Part shown: positions 8,464 to 15,022 of the stretch, piece by piece
How the letters are laid out: each line of letters begins with the position of its first letter
Position numbering within the stretch: the first letter of the stretch is position 1
Made by a program: the position numbers and the translations under genes
Notes under the pieces: model-generated
The model's database searches: none
Told to the model about the DNA's origin: nothing
What the model saw: only the letters and a program-made list of their open reading frames with translations
NCBI GenBank assembly: GCA_964482955.1
Contig: CAYZZW010000034.1
Location: forward strand, 1 to 35,096
Length of the DNA: 35,096 nucleotides
Direction: 5' to 3'
DNA from: JAPLSN01 sp964482955
Lineage (GTDB): Bacteria > Spirochaetota > Spirochaetia > Treponematales > UBA12059

Positions 8464-9672
8464 ATGAAGGACAACGGGCTGTTCAAATTCCTCCGGGGCA
8501 ACATCCGCGAGTACTCGATGTACATCGCGCTTTTCGTCATCATGGCGTTCTTCGCGGTGAGGACCAACTGGATCTTCATGAAGCCGCAGAACATCGCAAA
8601 CCTCCTCAATCAGATGGGCTTCATCGCGGTCATGGCCGTCGGCATGACGCTCGTCATCGTCATCCGGCAGATCGACCTCTCCGTCGGCTACCTCGCGGGC
8701 TTCCTCGGAGCCATCGCGGCGATCGCCCTCAAGGCGTGGGGACTCCCGGTGTGGCTCGTCATCCCGCTCGTGCTCGTCATCGGCACGCTGGCGGGCCTCG
8801 GCACGTCGTTCCTCGTGTCCAACGTGGGGATCCCGGCTTTCGTGGCCACCCTGGCCGGCTGGCTCATCTACCACGGCGCCCTCCAGCTCGTGACGGGCAA
8901 GGACGGCACCATCATCATCTCGGACAAGTTCTTCAAGGCGATCGGCAACGACTTCATCCCCGATCCCCTCGCCTTCCTCTACCCGCCCAACCTCGTCGCC
9001 GACGCCGGGCACCGGCTCCACGTGCTGACGCTCGTCATCGGCGTCATCGCGGTCGTCCTCCTCGTCATCGGCGACGTGAAGGCGCGCGCCAACAAGAAAA
9101 AGTACAATTTCGAAGTCATCACCTTCCCGCTGTACGTCGCGAAGCTCGTCTTCATCTCGGCGCTCCTCATCGCGGCCACGCTCATCCTCGCGACCTTCCA
9201 GGGCATGTCGTGGATCGTCGTGATCACGCTCGTCATCGTGCTCGTGTACCATTTCGTGACGACGCAGACCGTGCTCGGACGCCACATCTACGCCGTCGGC
9301 GGCAACCCGGAAGCCGCGGAGCTGTCGGGCATCTCGGTGAAGAAGATCACGTACATCGTATTCGGATCGATGGGCTTCCTGTCGGCGATTTCCGGCATCC
9401 TCATCGCGGCCCGCCAGGCCTCCGCCACGACGACCGCCGGGGCGGGCAACGAGCTCGACGCCATCGCGGCCGCCTACATCGGCGGCGTGTCGGCGGCGGG
9501 CGGCGTCGGCAAGGTGACCGGCACGCTCGTCGGCGCGCTCGTGTACTTCGCGCTCACCTCGGGCATGAACCTGCCGCCGGTCGTGGACGCGTCGTGGCAG
9601 CTGATCATGCGCGGCGCCATACTCGCGCTGTTCGTCATCGTCGACGTCACGACCCGCAAACAGCGCGGATAG
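8464..9672 (+). CDS. mmsB: Multiple monosaccharide ABC transporter permease (MmsB/GguB type)
   Basis: A 402-residue inner-membrane permease of the BPD_transp_2 family with about 10 hydrophobic helices. Family marks include G-M-T-L-V-I-V-I-R-Q-I-D-L-S-V-G near residues 60-75, the coupling-type segment T-V-L-G-R-H-I-Y-A-V-G-G-N-P-E-A-A-E-L-S-G, and A-A-Y-I-G-G-V-S-A-A-G-G-V-G-K-V near the C-terminus. It is longer than RbsC (about 320) because of an extra central cytoplasmic/TM insertion (residues about 160-240), as in GguB/XylH-type permeases. AAGGGG precedes the ATG by 6-8 bp. It pairs with the upstream ATPase and lipoprotein to form a complete importer. The operon ends here with TAG. Confidence 0.9.
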   Translation: MKDNGLFKFLRGNIREYSMYIALFVIMAFFAVRTNWIFMKPQNIANLLNQMGFIAVMAVGMTLVIVIRQIDLSVGYLAGFLGAIAAIALKAWGLPVWLVIPLVLVIGTLAGLGTSFLVSNVGIPAFVATLAGWLIYHGALQLVTGKDGTIIISDKFFKAIGNDFIPDPLAFLYPPNLVADAGHRLHVLTLVIGVIAVVLLVIGDVKARANKKKYNFEVITFPLYVAKLVFISALLIAATLILATFQGMSWIVVITLVIVLVYHFVTTQTVLGRHIYAVGGNPEAAELSGISVKKITYIVFGSMGFLSAISGILIAARQASATTTAGAGNELDAIAAAYIGGVSAAGGVGKVTGTLVGALVYFALTSGMNLPPVVDASWQLIMRGAILALFVIVDVTTRKQRG

Positions 9673-9739
9673 AACCCGACGGACAAACCGAGGCAAACCG
9701 GTATCGAGAGAAATCGATCCATGGGTGCCGGGGCCTGGC

Positions 9740-9802
9740 AAAGCGGGGACCATTGGAAAAGACCTGTCAGTAGACAGAAGCTTTTCCAATGGTCCCCGCT
9801 TT
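9740..9802. repeat. Long perfect inverted repeat (REP/MITE-like hairpin)
   Basis: Arms of 22 bp (9740-9761 and 9781-9802) are perfectly complementary, containing GCGGGGACCATTGG and its inverse. The loop contains a second hairpin, CTGTC-AGTA-GACAG (9764-9777). The 5' flank also has GGTGCC...CCTGGCA (9725-9739). Such GGGGACC palindromes resemble REP-type elements or a small non-autonomous element. It could also terminate the sugar operon, although there is no T-run. The rest of 9673-9981 (about 310 bp) shows no gene I can support. Confidence 0.8.
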
Positions 9803-9981
9803 ACCACCCGATCGGCAGCCGGATATGCATTTCCTTCGAGATCGCGTTCTGCCGCATCTAGTCGCCATGCGTTCTATCCGCGCCGCTTGCGAATCATGTG
9901 GCGTACGGCGGCGGGAAAAGCGCTCGGACGGTTTTGCTGGTCCTCGATACTTTCTATTGCGCGCCTGTCATCTGAAGACAG

Positions 9982-10746
9982 TCAGGCAAGGGTTTCCTTG
10001 ATCAGTTTCCTGAATTTCTCTTCGGGCATCAATTCGTGCGTGAGGAACTTTCCGTTGAAATAGATTCCCAGTGTGCCGAAGGGACTTCCGTTTTCTTTCG
10101 CGTCTTTACTGCTGTCCAATTTAACGACGGAGCTTGGGCAATCCGAATCCTCCGCGACATTCGACAACAGTCGCACGTATTCTTCCATGAACACGCACTG
10201 ATCGGAATACACGAACGTGAAGCCTTTCTTCCTTCCGCCTTCGCCGGTTTTTGCCTTGTCGGTAAAGCGCGGCTGTTCACCGTTCTTGTTGAAGGCGAGC
10301 GCGAGCAGTTCAAAATACGGAAGCGCGGTATCGACGGTCTTGAAACCTTGGCTCACGTAGAATTTCCTGTCGGTTAAATATGGTTTGGTGGTGGCACTCG
10401 TGACTACAGCGATGCCGTCTTTTTTTTGTATCTTCGCGTCCTTTACGCACTCGTCCAATAGTCGTTTCGAGTATCCGTGACCCTTGAACCGTCCCGAAAC
10501 CCACAGGCAATTGATGACCAGGTAATTTTCGCCGACTATCGGTTTCCAGACGGTTTCGATGGGCATGTATTCGATGAAAACCTTGCCCCGTTCATCCAAC
10601 CTTTTGAAAACCAGGCCGTTGCCGAATTGCCCCTTCATCCAATCCTTTTTCGTCCGGACCCGTTCCCTGTTTTCCTTGTCGTTTCCGATCGCGCAGCAGA
10701 TGTGCTCATCGTCGATATTGTTTCCATCGATACTGATGATTTCCAT
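9982..10746 (-). CDS. yoaP: GNAT N-acetyltransferase with C-terminal YoaP domain
   Basis: A 254-residue cytoplasmic protein. The N-terminal half (residues about 1-150) is a GNAT acetyltransferase: the acetyl-CoA pyrophosphate loop motif R-x-x-G-x-G appears as R-F-K-G-H-G in V-S-G-R-F-K-G-H-G-Y-S-K-R-L-L, followed by F-Y-V-S-Q-G-F. The C-terminal half, with F-T-F-V-Y-S-D-Q-C-V-F near residue 175, G-T-L-G-I-Y-F-N-G-K-F-L-T-H-E and E-E-K-F-R-K-L-I, matches the thioredoxin-like YoaP domain of Bacillus YoaP (251 aa). The ATG at 10746 has AGGAGG 7 bp upstream; the longer frame upstream is rejected. Base composition and codon use (many A/T third positions, AAA/GAA) differ clearly from neighbours, suggesting horizontal acquisition. 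The acetyl acceptor is unknown. Confidence 0.88.
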   Translation of the reverse strand: MEIISIDGNNIDDEHICCAIGNDKENRERVRTKKDWMKGQFGNGLVFKRLDERGKVFIEYMPIETVWKPIVGENYLVINCLWVSGRFKGHGYSKRLLDECVKDAKIQKKDGIAVVTSATTKPYLTDRKFYVSQGFKTVDTALPYFELLALAFNKNGEQPRFTDKAKTGEGGRKKGFTFVYSDQCVFMEEYVRLLSNVAEDSDCPSSVVKLDSSKDAKENGSPFGTLGIYFNGKFLTHELMPEEKFRKLIKETLA

Positions 10747-10803
10747 CAAGTGCCTCCTGAAAGCGGGTTTCCGATCTCTTGAGTCAATCCTATACCGGGA
10801 CCC

Positions 10804-10820
10804 CTGACAGAACATGTCAG
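10804..10820. repeat. Inverted repeat CTGACA-N5-TGTCAG
   Basis: A 6-bp-arm palindrome lies between the small membrane protein and the yoaP gene, upstream of yoaP in its sense. It could be an operator for yoaP or a weak terminator of the upstream gene. The same TGACA/TGTCA half-sites recur at the fabH promoter. Confidence 0.35.
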
Positions 10821-10840
10821 CTATGTCGAACCGAGACCGG

Positions 10841-11422
10841 CTATTTCGTAAAATTCCTTGGCCGGAATCGCGCAAGGCAGAAGATGATCAGATTAACGAC
10901 GAAGATATACACGATGAATCCGCTGTTGGCGAAGGTCAGCTCGTTCAAGGTCAGCAGGGTCAATAGGACGCCGACGCAGGTCGCCAGCCACGGCCAGGCC
11001 AGTTCCGTCTCGGGATGGTTATAGGCCTTTACGATGGTCGGCAACGCGGCAAGACCGTCCGCCACGATGCTGAAGAAAATGGCCACGTTGCCGACTTTCG
11101 TGATCAGCCACAGGATCAAGCCCGCTACGGAAAGGCAACCGCAGGCGATGTCAAATCTTGTAATTTTCCATTCGGCGTTTTTATTGGCGAACGAAGCCGC
11201 GAACGTCATGAGCGGCAAGACGCCCGTACTGAGCGTCATCAACGATTCCAGTCCGACACCCTGCTTGACCTGCGCCGCGAACGCGATGATCGGGGCGATC
11301 GACCACAACAGGAAGGAAACCCGATTGGGCTTTACCGTACCTCGCAGAGTCTCCCGCAAGTACGCGAACGCGCCCGAAGCTCCGATCAGCGTGCCAAGTA
11401 TCACGAAGTTCTTATCCAGCAC
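10841..11422 (-). CDS. Small conserved integral membrane protein, PQ-loop-like
   Basis: A 193-residue protein with about six hydrophobic helices and Lys-rich loops. I do not recognise an experimentally characterised family. Two related loops are visible: R-G-T-V-K-P-N-R-V-S-F-L-L-W after the first helix, and A-L-P-T-I-V-K-A-Y-N-H-P-E-T-E-L-A-W-P in the second half. The latter resembles the P-Q-x-x-K-T-Y motif of PQ-loop/SemiSWEET transporters, so a small transporter or cargo receptor is possible (inference). GTG at 11422 is chosen because the upstream residues are Arg-rich and not membrane-like; GGAGAG lies about 10 bp before it. It may be co-transcribed with yoaP (94 bp gap) and shares its less GC-rich composition. 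Confidence 0.7.
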   Translation of the reverse strand: MLDKNFVILGTLIGASGAFAYLRETLRGTVKPNRVSFLLWSIAPIIAFAAQVKQGVGLESLMTLSTGVLPLMTFAASFANKNAEWKITRFDIACGCLSVAGLILWLITKVGNVAIFFSIVADGLAALPTIVKAYNHPETELAWPWLATCVGVLLTLLTLNELTFANSGFIVYIFVVNLIIFCLARFRPRNFTK

Positions 11423-11633
11423 TTCCGCGTCTCTCCGATGCAGAAAAAGACTTTTCCCGGCCTGACGCCGGCGAACGGCGCTCCGCACTTTTCGCTGCGC
11501 GCGCGACGGGCCGAAACGACCTTTCGATTTCCCGTTTTCACTATACGCGCAACATCGATACCAGCCAAGTCAGACGGATTCCATCGCGCGGGATCTTTCA
11601 CGGAACGCCAGCCGAAAGTCGGCCGCATATCGG

Positions 11634-11668
11634 TTCACATTCCGCGCGAAACGCGTTACCCTTACGGC
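11634..11668 (+). promoter_or_regulatory. larA promoter with start point at the ATG (leaderless)
   Basis: TTCACA (11634-11639) and TACCCT (11657-11662) are separated by 17 bp. The -10 ends six bases before the ATG at 11669, so transcription should begin at or next to the start codon. No Shine-Dalgarno is present. The rest of the 11423-11668 gap holds nothing else recognisable. Confidence 0.45.
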
Positions 11669-12955
11669 ATGACCTACGTCGCCATCGGATCGGCCGAAAC
11701 GGATATCGACGACGCCACCCTCGAAACGCTCGTCTGCGACGCTTTGACGAAATGCGGGGACATCAGGAAAGCCCTCGTCGTGCCGCCGGACGGGACGAGG
11801 CCGCATTCGCGCGCCGGCTCGATCCTGCGCATGCTGTACGAGGCGATCGGGCCGAATATCGGCGCGGTGCTGCCTGCGCTCGGCACGCACCAGCCCATGA
11901 GCGGCGCGGAGATAAGCCGCGTGTTCCCGGGCGTTCCTCCGTCGCTCTTCCTCGGACACGACTGGCGCCGCGACTGCGTGGAGCTCGGGCGCATCGACGC
12001 GGATTTCGTCGAGCGCGTTTCGGGGGGAGAAGCGCGCTTCGACTGGCCGGTGCAGGCGAACCGCCTCCTCGTCGACGGTTCGTGCGACCTCGTCGTGTCC
12101 GTCGGGCAAGTGGTGCCGCACGAAGTCGTCGGCATGGCCAACCACGCGAAGAACCTGTTCGTGGGTTTGGGCGGCAAGGAAGCCATCGACAAGAGCCATT
12201 ACCTGGGCGCGCTGTACGGCTGCGAGCGGATCATGGGAATGACGGACACGCCCGTGCGCGCGCTCTTCGACGAAGCCTTGACGCGCTTCGGGGAACGGTT
12301 GCCGCGCGTCCTGTGGATGCAGACCGTCGTCGGACGCCGCCCTGACGGCACGCTCGCGCTCCGCGGCTTTTACGCGGGCGACGACCGCGAGTGCTTCGAG
12401 CGGGCGGCGGCGCTCTCGCGCCTCGTGAACATGGACGTCGTGGAGCGACCCATCGACAAGGCGGTGGTATGGCTCGATCCGGCCGAATACCGTTCCGCCT
12501 GGCTCGGCAACAAGTCGATCTACCGCCTTCGCATGGCCATGGCCGAGGGCGGCGAGCTCCTGGTCATCGGACCGGGCGTGGAGCGCTTCGGCGAGGACGC
12601 TCGCATCGACGCGCTCATCCGGAAGTACGGATACCGGCCCGCCGCCGAGATCCGCCGCCTCGTCGATTCGAGCCCGGAGCTCGGCGAGTCGCTCTCGGCG
12701 GCGGCGCACCTCATCCACGGCTCGACTGACGGGAAGTTCCGCGTCACGTGGGCGCCCGGCCCCGCGCTTTCGGCGCGCGACGTCGAGGCGGTCGGCTACC
12801 GTTGGGGCGACGCGGCGACGCTCGCGTCGCGTTACGATCCGGCAAAACTCCGCTGCGGCCGGAACGAGTTGCCCGACGGCGAGGAAATCTTCTTCGTGCC
12901 GGATCCCGCGCTCGGACTCTGGATCGATCCCGCCCGCTACGCGCTCAGGAACTGA
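11669..12955 (+). CDS. LarA-family nickel-pincer racemase/epimerase homologue
   Basis: A 428-residue cytoplasmic protein of the lactate racemase (LarA, DUF2088) family, which uses the nickel-pincer nucleotide to racemise or epimerise 2-hydroxy acids. The N-terminal D-G-T-R-P (residues 41-45) corresponds to the LarA D-x-T-R-P motif, and G-T-H-Q-P (His74) to its first catalytic-loop histidine. His151, Lys161 and His177 keep the exact spacings of LarA His174, Lys184 (pincer attachment) and His200. The local sequence around Lys161 (M-A-N-H-A-K-N-L-F-V-G-L-G-G-K) is unlike classical F-S-G-G-A-K, so substrate may differ from lactate. No larB, larC or larE genes are in the window. The start is the ATG at 11669, without an RBS but exactly placed after a -10 box. 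Its TGA stop abuts the stop of the convergent repeat protein. Confidence 0.85.
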   Translation: MTYVAIGSAETDIDDATLETLVCDALTKCGDIRKALVVPPDGTRPHSRAGSILRMLYEAIGPNIGAVLPALGTHQPMSGAEISRVFPGVPPSLFLGHDWRRDCVELGRIDADFVERVSGGEARFDWPVQANRLLVDGSCDLVVSVGQVVPHEVVGMANHAKNLFVGLGGKEAIDKSHYLGALYGCERIMGMTDTPVRALFDEALTRFGERLPRVLWMQTVVGRRPDGTLALRGFYAGDDRECFERAAALSRLVNMDVVERPIDKAVVWLDPAEYRSAWLGNKSIYRLRMAMAEGGELLVIGPGVERFGEDARIDALIRKYGYRPAAEIRRLVDSSPELGESLSAAAHLIHGSTDGKFRVTWAPGPALSARDVEAVGYRWGDAATLASRYDPAKLRCGRNELPDGEEIFFVPDPALGLWIDPARYALRN

Positions 12956-13192
12956 TCAGGGCACTCCCGGGAACGAGTCGACGTACTCGACCTTGAAGTC
13001 GCCGAAGGACGACACCTTCTGGATCTTGAAGTCCGGGAAGGAGTCGACGATCTCCCATTTTCCCGGTCCGTCGGCGAAGGACGACACTTCCTGCACCTTG
13101 AGGTCCGGGAAGGACGTCACCACTTCCACCTTGTAGTCGGGGAACGAATCCACGTACTGGATCTTGCCGTAAATCCTGCTCACGTCCGCCAT
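12956..13192 (-). CDS. VDSFPD tandem-repeat mini-protein
   Basis: A 78-residue protein built almost entirely of six 11-13-residue repeats of the form (Q/E)-x-V-x-S-F-P-D-x-K-V: for example I-Q-Y-V-D-S-F-P-D-Y-K-V, E-V-V-T-S-F-P-D-L-K-V, E-I-V-D-S-F-P-D-F-K-I. The third repeat carries an insert G-P-G-K-W. Alternating hydrophobic and polar residues suggest short beta-strands stacking into a solenoid or a small propeller-like sheet. I do not recall a characterised function. The ATG at 13192 has a very strong GAGGAGG at about 7 bp. It lies 41 bp downstream of the transglutaminase-like gene and is probably in its operon. There is no signal peptide, so it is cytoplasmic as read. It overlaps the larA stop region tail to tail with no intergenic base. 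Confidence 0.85.
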   Translation of the reverse strand: MADVSRIYGKIQYVDSFPDYKVEVVTSFPDLKVQEVSSFADGPGKWEIVDSFPDFKIQKVSSFGDFKVEYVDSFPGVP

Positions 13193-13233
13193 GATCTCCT
13201 CCTCGCGCCGACGGGGCGCCGCGTCCGAACGCG

Positions 13234-14313
13234 TCAGTCCGGAATGGTCCAGGTAAAATCCGAAGCGGTCTCCACGAGATCGTGGTCGATGCCTTTTTTT
13301 TCCGCGGAGTAGCGCGTGGTCGAAACGTTCTTGACGCCGAGCCACTCCTCGTCGCCCCCGCCGCCCACCGTGAGGTTCAGGATGTTCCGCGCGACGCCGG
13401 GCACGAACTCGTCCGACCACGGCGGGTCGTCGTCGTCGTTGCGGTTGCAGTCGACGGCCACCCACCCGAGCCCTTCCATCCACACTTCGATCCAGCGGTG
13501 GTGGACGTCGTCGACATAGGGTTCTCCGCCGTTCGCGAGACCCGTGGCGACCGAGCCGCCGGAAAAGCGGACGCCGTAACCGTTCCGCATGTAGGTCGCC
13601 GCCGTGACGAAGCTGTACTCGGTGCAGGAGCCGTTCCCCGTTTTCAGCGTGTTCGCCGCGGTCTGACGGTCGTCGTCGATCTCGTATTCGAGCGCGGCGA
13701 ACACCGCGTCTCGGACGTCGCGCATGAACAGCGCCGGCCTGTCGCGCCGCGCGGACACAGACTTCGCGAGTTCCTTGACCGCCGGATCGTCGAACGACAC
13801 GTACTCGAGGTCCGGCGCGATGGCCGTCGCGCGCGCTTCGGCCGGCGGCGCCTTCCAGGTCATCGTGAAATCGGGCCGAACGACGTTCCGGAGCGCCCAG
13901 AGCCTCACGGTGAGTTCGTAGCCGAGCCTGACTTCCTGTCCCGCTTCGACGCGGCCGACCTTGAACACGAGCAGCTCCTGTCCGTAGCGGTCTTTCGCGC
14001 GCTCCGTCGGCGCTCCGAAGAAGGTGTGCCCGAGTTTCTGCTGCCTGAGGTCGTCGCGCGGCATGGGGGCGATGACGCGCGTGTCGAGGAGGGCCATGCC
14101 CGACTTGTTCGCGATGCGGTGCTCGTATCGGATCTTCGCCACGACCGGATCGGCGATGACCCGCGCGGAATCGAGAACCCGGTATTCGAAGGGGGCGATG
14201 CGGGCTTCGTCGTCGTTCCGGAGGTAGAGCGTCCCGCCGCGCGTCGCGAGCGCGTAGGGCGAGCGGTACGCGAGCGGGATTTCGTACTCGACCCGTTTCG
14301 TCTCGGGCGACAC
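13234..14313 (-). CDS. Transglutaminase-like cysteine protease domain protein (intact C-terminal ORF of the interrupted gene)
   Basis: The part of the interrupted gene after the second TAG is open for 359 codons from a GTG at 14313. Residues about 1-165 form a beta-rich region with Y-E-H-R-I-A-N and P-M-P-R-D, as in proteins with N-terminal transglutaminase-associated domains. The core follows: G-N-G-S-C-T-E-Y-S (Cys230), H-H-R-W-I-E-V-W (His272) and G-W-V-A-V-D (Asp288), the complete catalytic triad of the transglutaminase/cysteine protease fold. Alone it would lack a signal peptide and has no RBS before the GTG, so independent translation is doubtful. It could represent a restart product or simply the surviving 3' part. 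The preserved triad argues the loss, if real, is recent. Confidence 0.5.
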   Translation of the reverse strand: MSPETKRVEYEIPLAYRSPYALATRGGTLYLRNDDEARIAPFEYRVLDSARVIADPVVAKIRYEHRIANKSGMALLDTRVIAPMPRDDLRQQKLGHTFFGAPTERAKDRYGQELLVFKVGRVEAGQEVRLGYELTVRLWALRNVVRPDFTMTWKAPPAEARATAIAPDLEYVSFDDPAVKELAKSVSARRDRPALFMRDVRDAVFAALEYEIDDDRQTAANTLKTGNGSCTEYSFVTAATYMRNGYGVRFSGGSVATGLANGGEPYVDDVHHRWIEVWMEGLGWVAVDCNRNDDDDPPWSDEFVPGVARNILNLTVGGGGDEEWLGVKNVSTTRYSAEKKGIDHDLVETASDFTWTIPD

Positions 14314-14886
14314 GGCCTACATGAAATCGTGGAGCGAGTCGCACACGAGCACCATGCCGTCGTGCAGGCGCAGGGCGCGCGGGCTGCACGGCTCCGGGAG
14401 CTTGGCCCAGGGGGCGGTGACGCCGGTCGCGGGGTCGAAGAACTTGACGACGGGATCGCGGTACTCCACGAAGAGGAAAAGCTTCCCGATCTTGCCGACG
14501 CCCTGCATGCCCTCCTTCGCGTCGGGGCTCAGGCGCCGCTTGTACGCGAGGTCGGGGAGCGAAAATTCGTAAAGCCGGTTGTAGGAGGCGACCTATACAC
14601 TTTCGTCGTCGACGAGCACGTCCACGACCTTGAATTCGTAACCGGACGCTTCTTTCAGGTCGACGCGCTTTCGCAAGGCACCGGTCTTCGGGTCGATGAC
14701 GAGGAGCGCGCTCTTGCCGTCCCCGTCGCGAGTCGAGACGTACAGCGCGTCGGGTCCGAAGTCGAACCCCAGGTAATTCCCCTCCGGATCGAACCCCGGA
14801 ATGTCGACCGCCCCGGACGGCGCGGCTCCGGCGAGCGTTATCGACGAACAGAGGAAGGCGACCACGATCGAGACGGATCGGCGCAT
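13234..14886 (-). pseudogene. Secreted transglutaminase-like protein gene interrupted by two in-frame TAG codons
   Basis: One continuous reading frame of 551 codons, broken only by TAG at 14595-14593 (codon 98) and TAG at 14319-14317 (codon 190). It starts at ATG 14886 with GGGAGG 5 bp upstream and a signal peptide (M-R-R-S-V-S-I-V-V-A-F-L-C...L-A-G-A-A-P). Codons 30-230 look like beta-propeller blades, with no frameshift across the stops. Both stops sit where a Trp or Tyr would fit (D-E-S-V-*-V-A-S-Y-N-R-L-Y; H-D-F-M-*-A-V-S-P-E-T). The C-terminal part is a transglutaminase-like domain with Cys421, His463 and Asp479. TAG ends several other genes here, so it is a normal stop. Possible explanations are a decayed gene, amber suppression or recoding, or consensus errors. 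It has its own promoter and a downstream partner. Confidence 0.8.
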
Positions 14887-14913
14887 GCGGACCTCCCGAA
14901 AGGCTGCCCTTTC

Positions 14914-14941
14914 AGTGTAGTATCCGCCTCCGAAAAATCAA
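14914..14941 (-). promoter_or_regulatory. Promoter of the transglutaminase-like gene
   Basis: On the minus strand TTGATT (14941-14936) and TACACT (14919-14914) are 16 bp apart, about 28 bp before the ATG. It lies just after the fab operon terminator, so the gene seems to have its own transcription start. Confidence 0.45.
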
Positions 14942-14965
14942 ACGCCGACCTCGTCGGCCGGCGTT
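14933..14965 (-). terminator. Intrinsic terminator of the fab operon
   Basis: The stem AACGCCG/CGGCGTT (14941-14947 with 14959-14965) has an imperfect inner extension and is followed on the minus strand by TGATTTTT. It lies about 60 bp after the fabV stop. Confidence 0.75.
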
Positions 14966-15022
14966 CAAGTCCATCGATAAAAAAAGCTTATCTTCCTTCG
15001 CGTCTCTGCGGCGAAAAACTTC

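Noticed and set aside
6880..9807. 975-codon open frame on the minus strand
   Set aside because: It is the shadow of mmsA and mmsB in GC-rich DNA: Asp/Glu/His/Arg-rich low-complexity translation with no domain.
9725..10063. Plus-strand frame of 112 codons across the hairpin
   Set aside because: It runs through the inverted repeat and antisense to yoaP, with no RBS and no recognisable motif.
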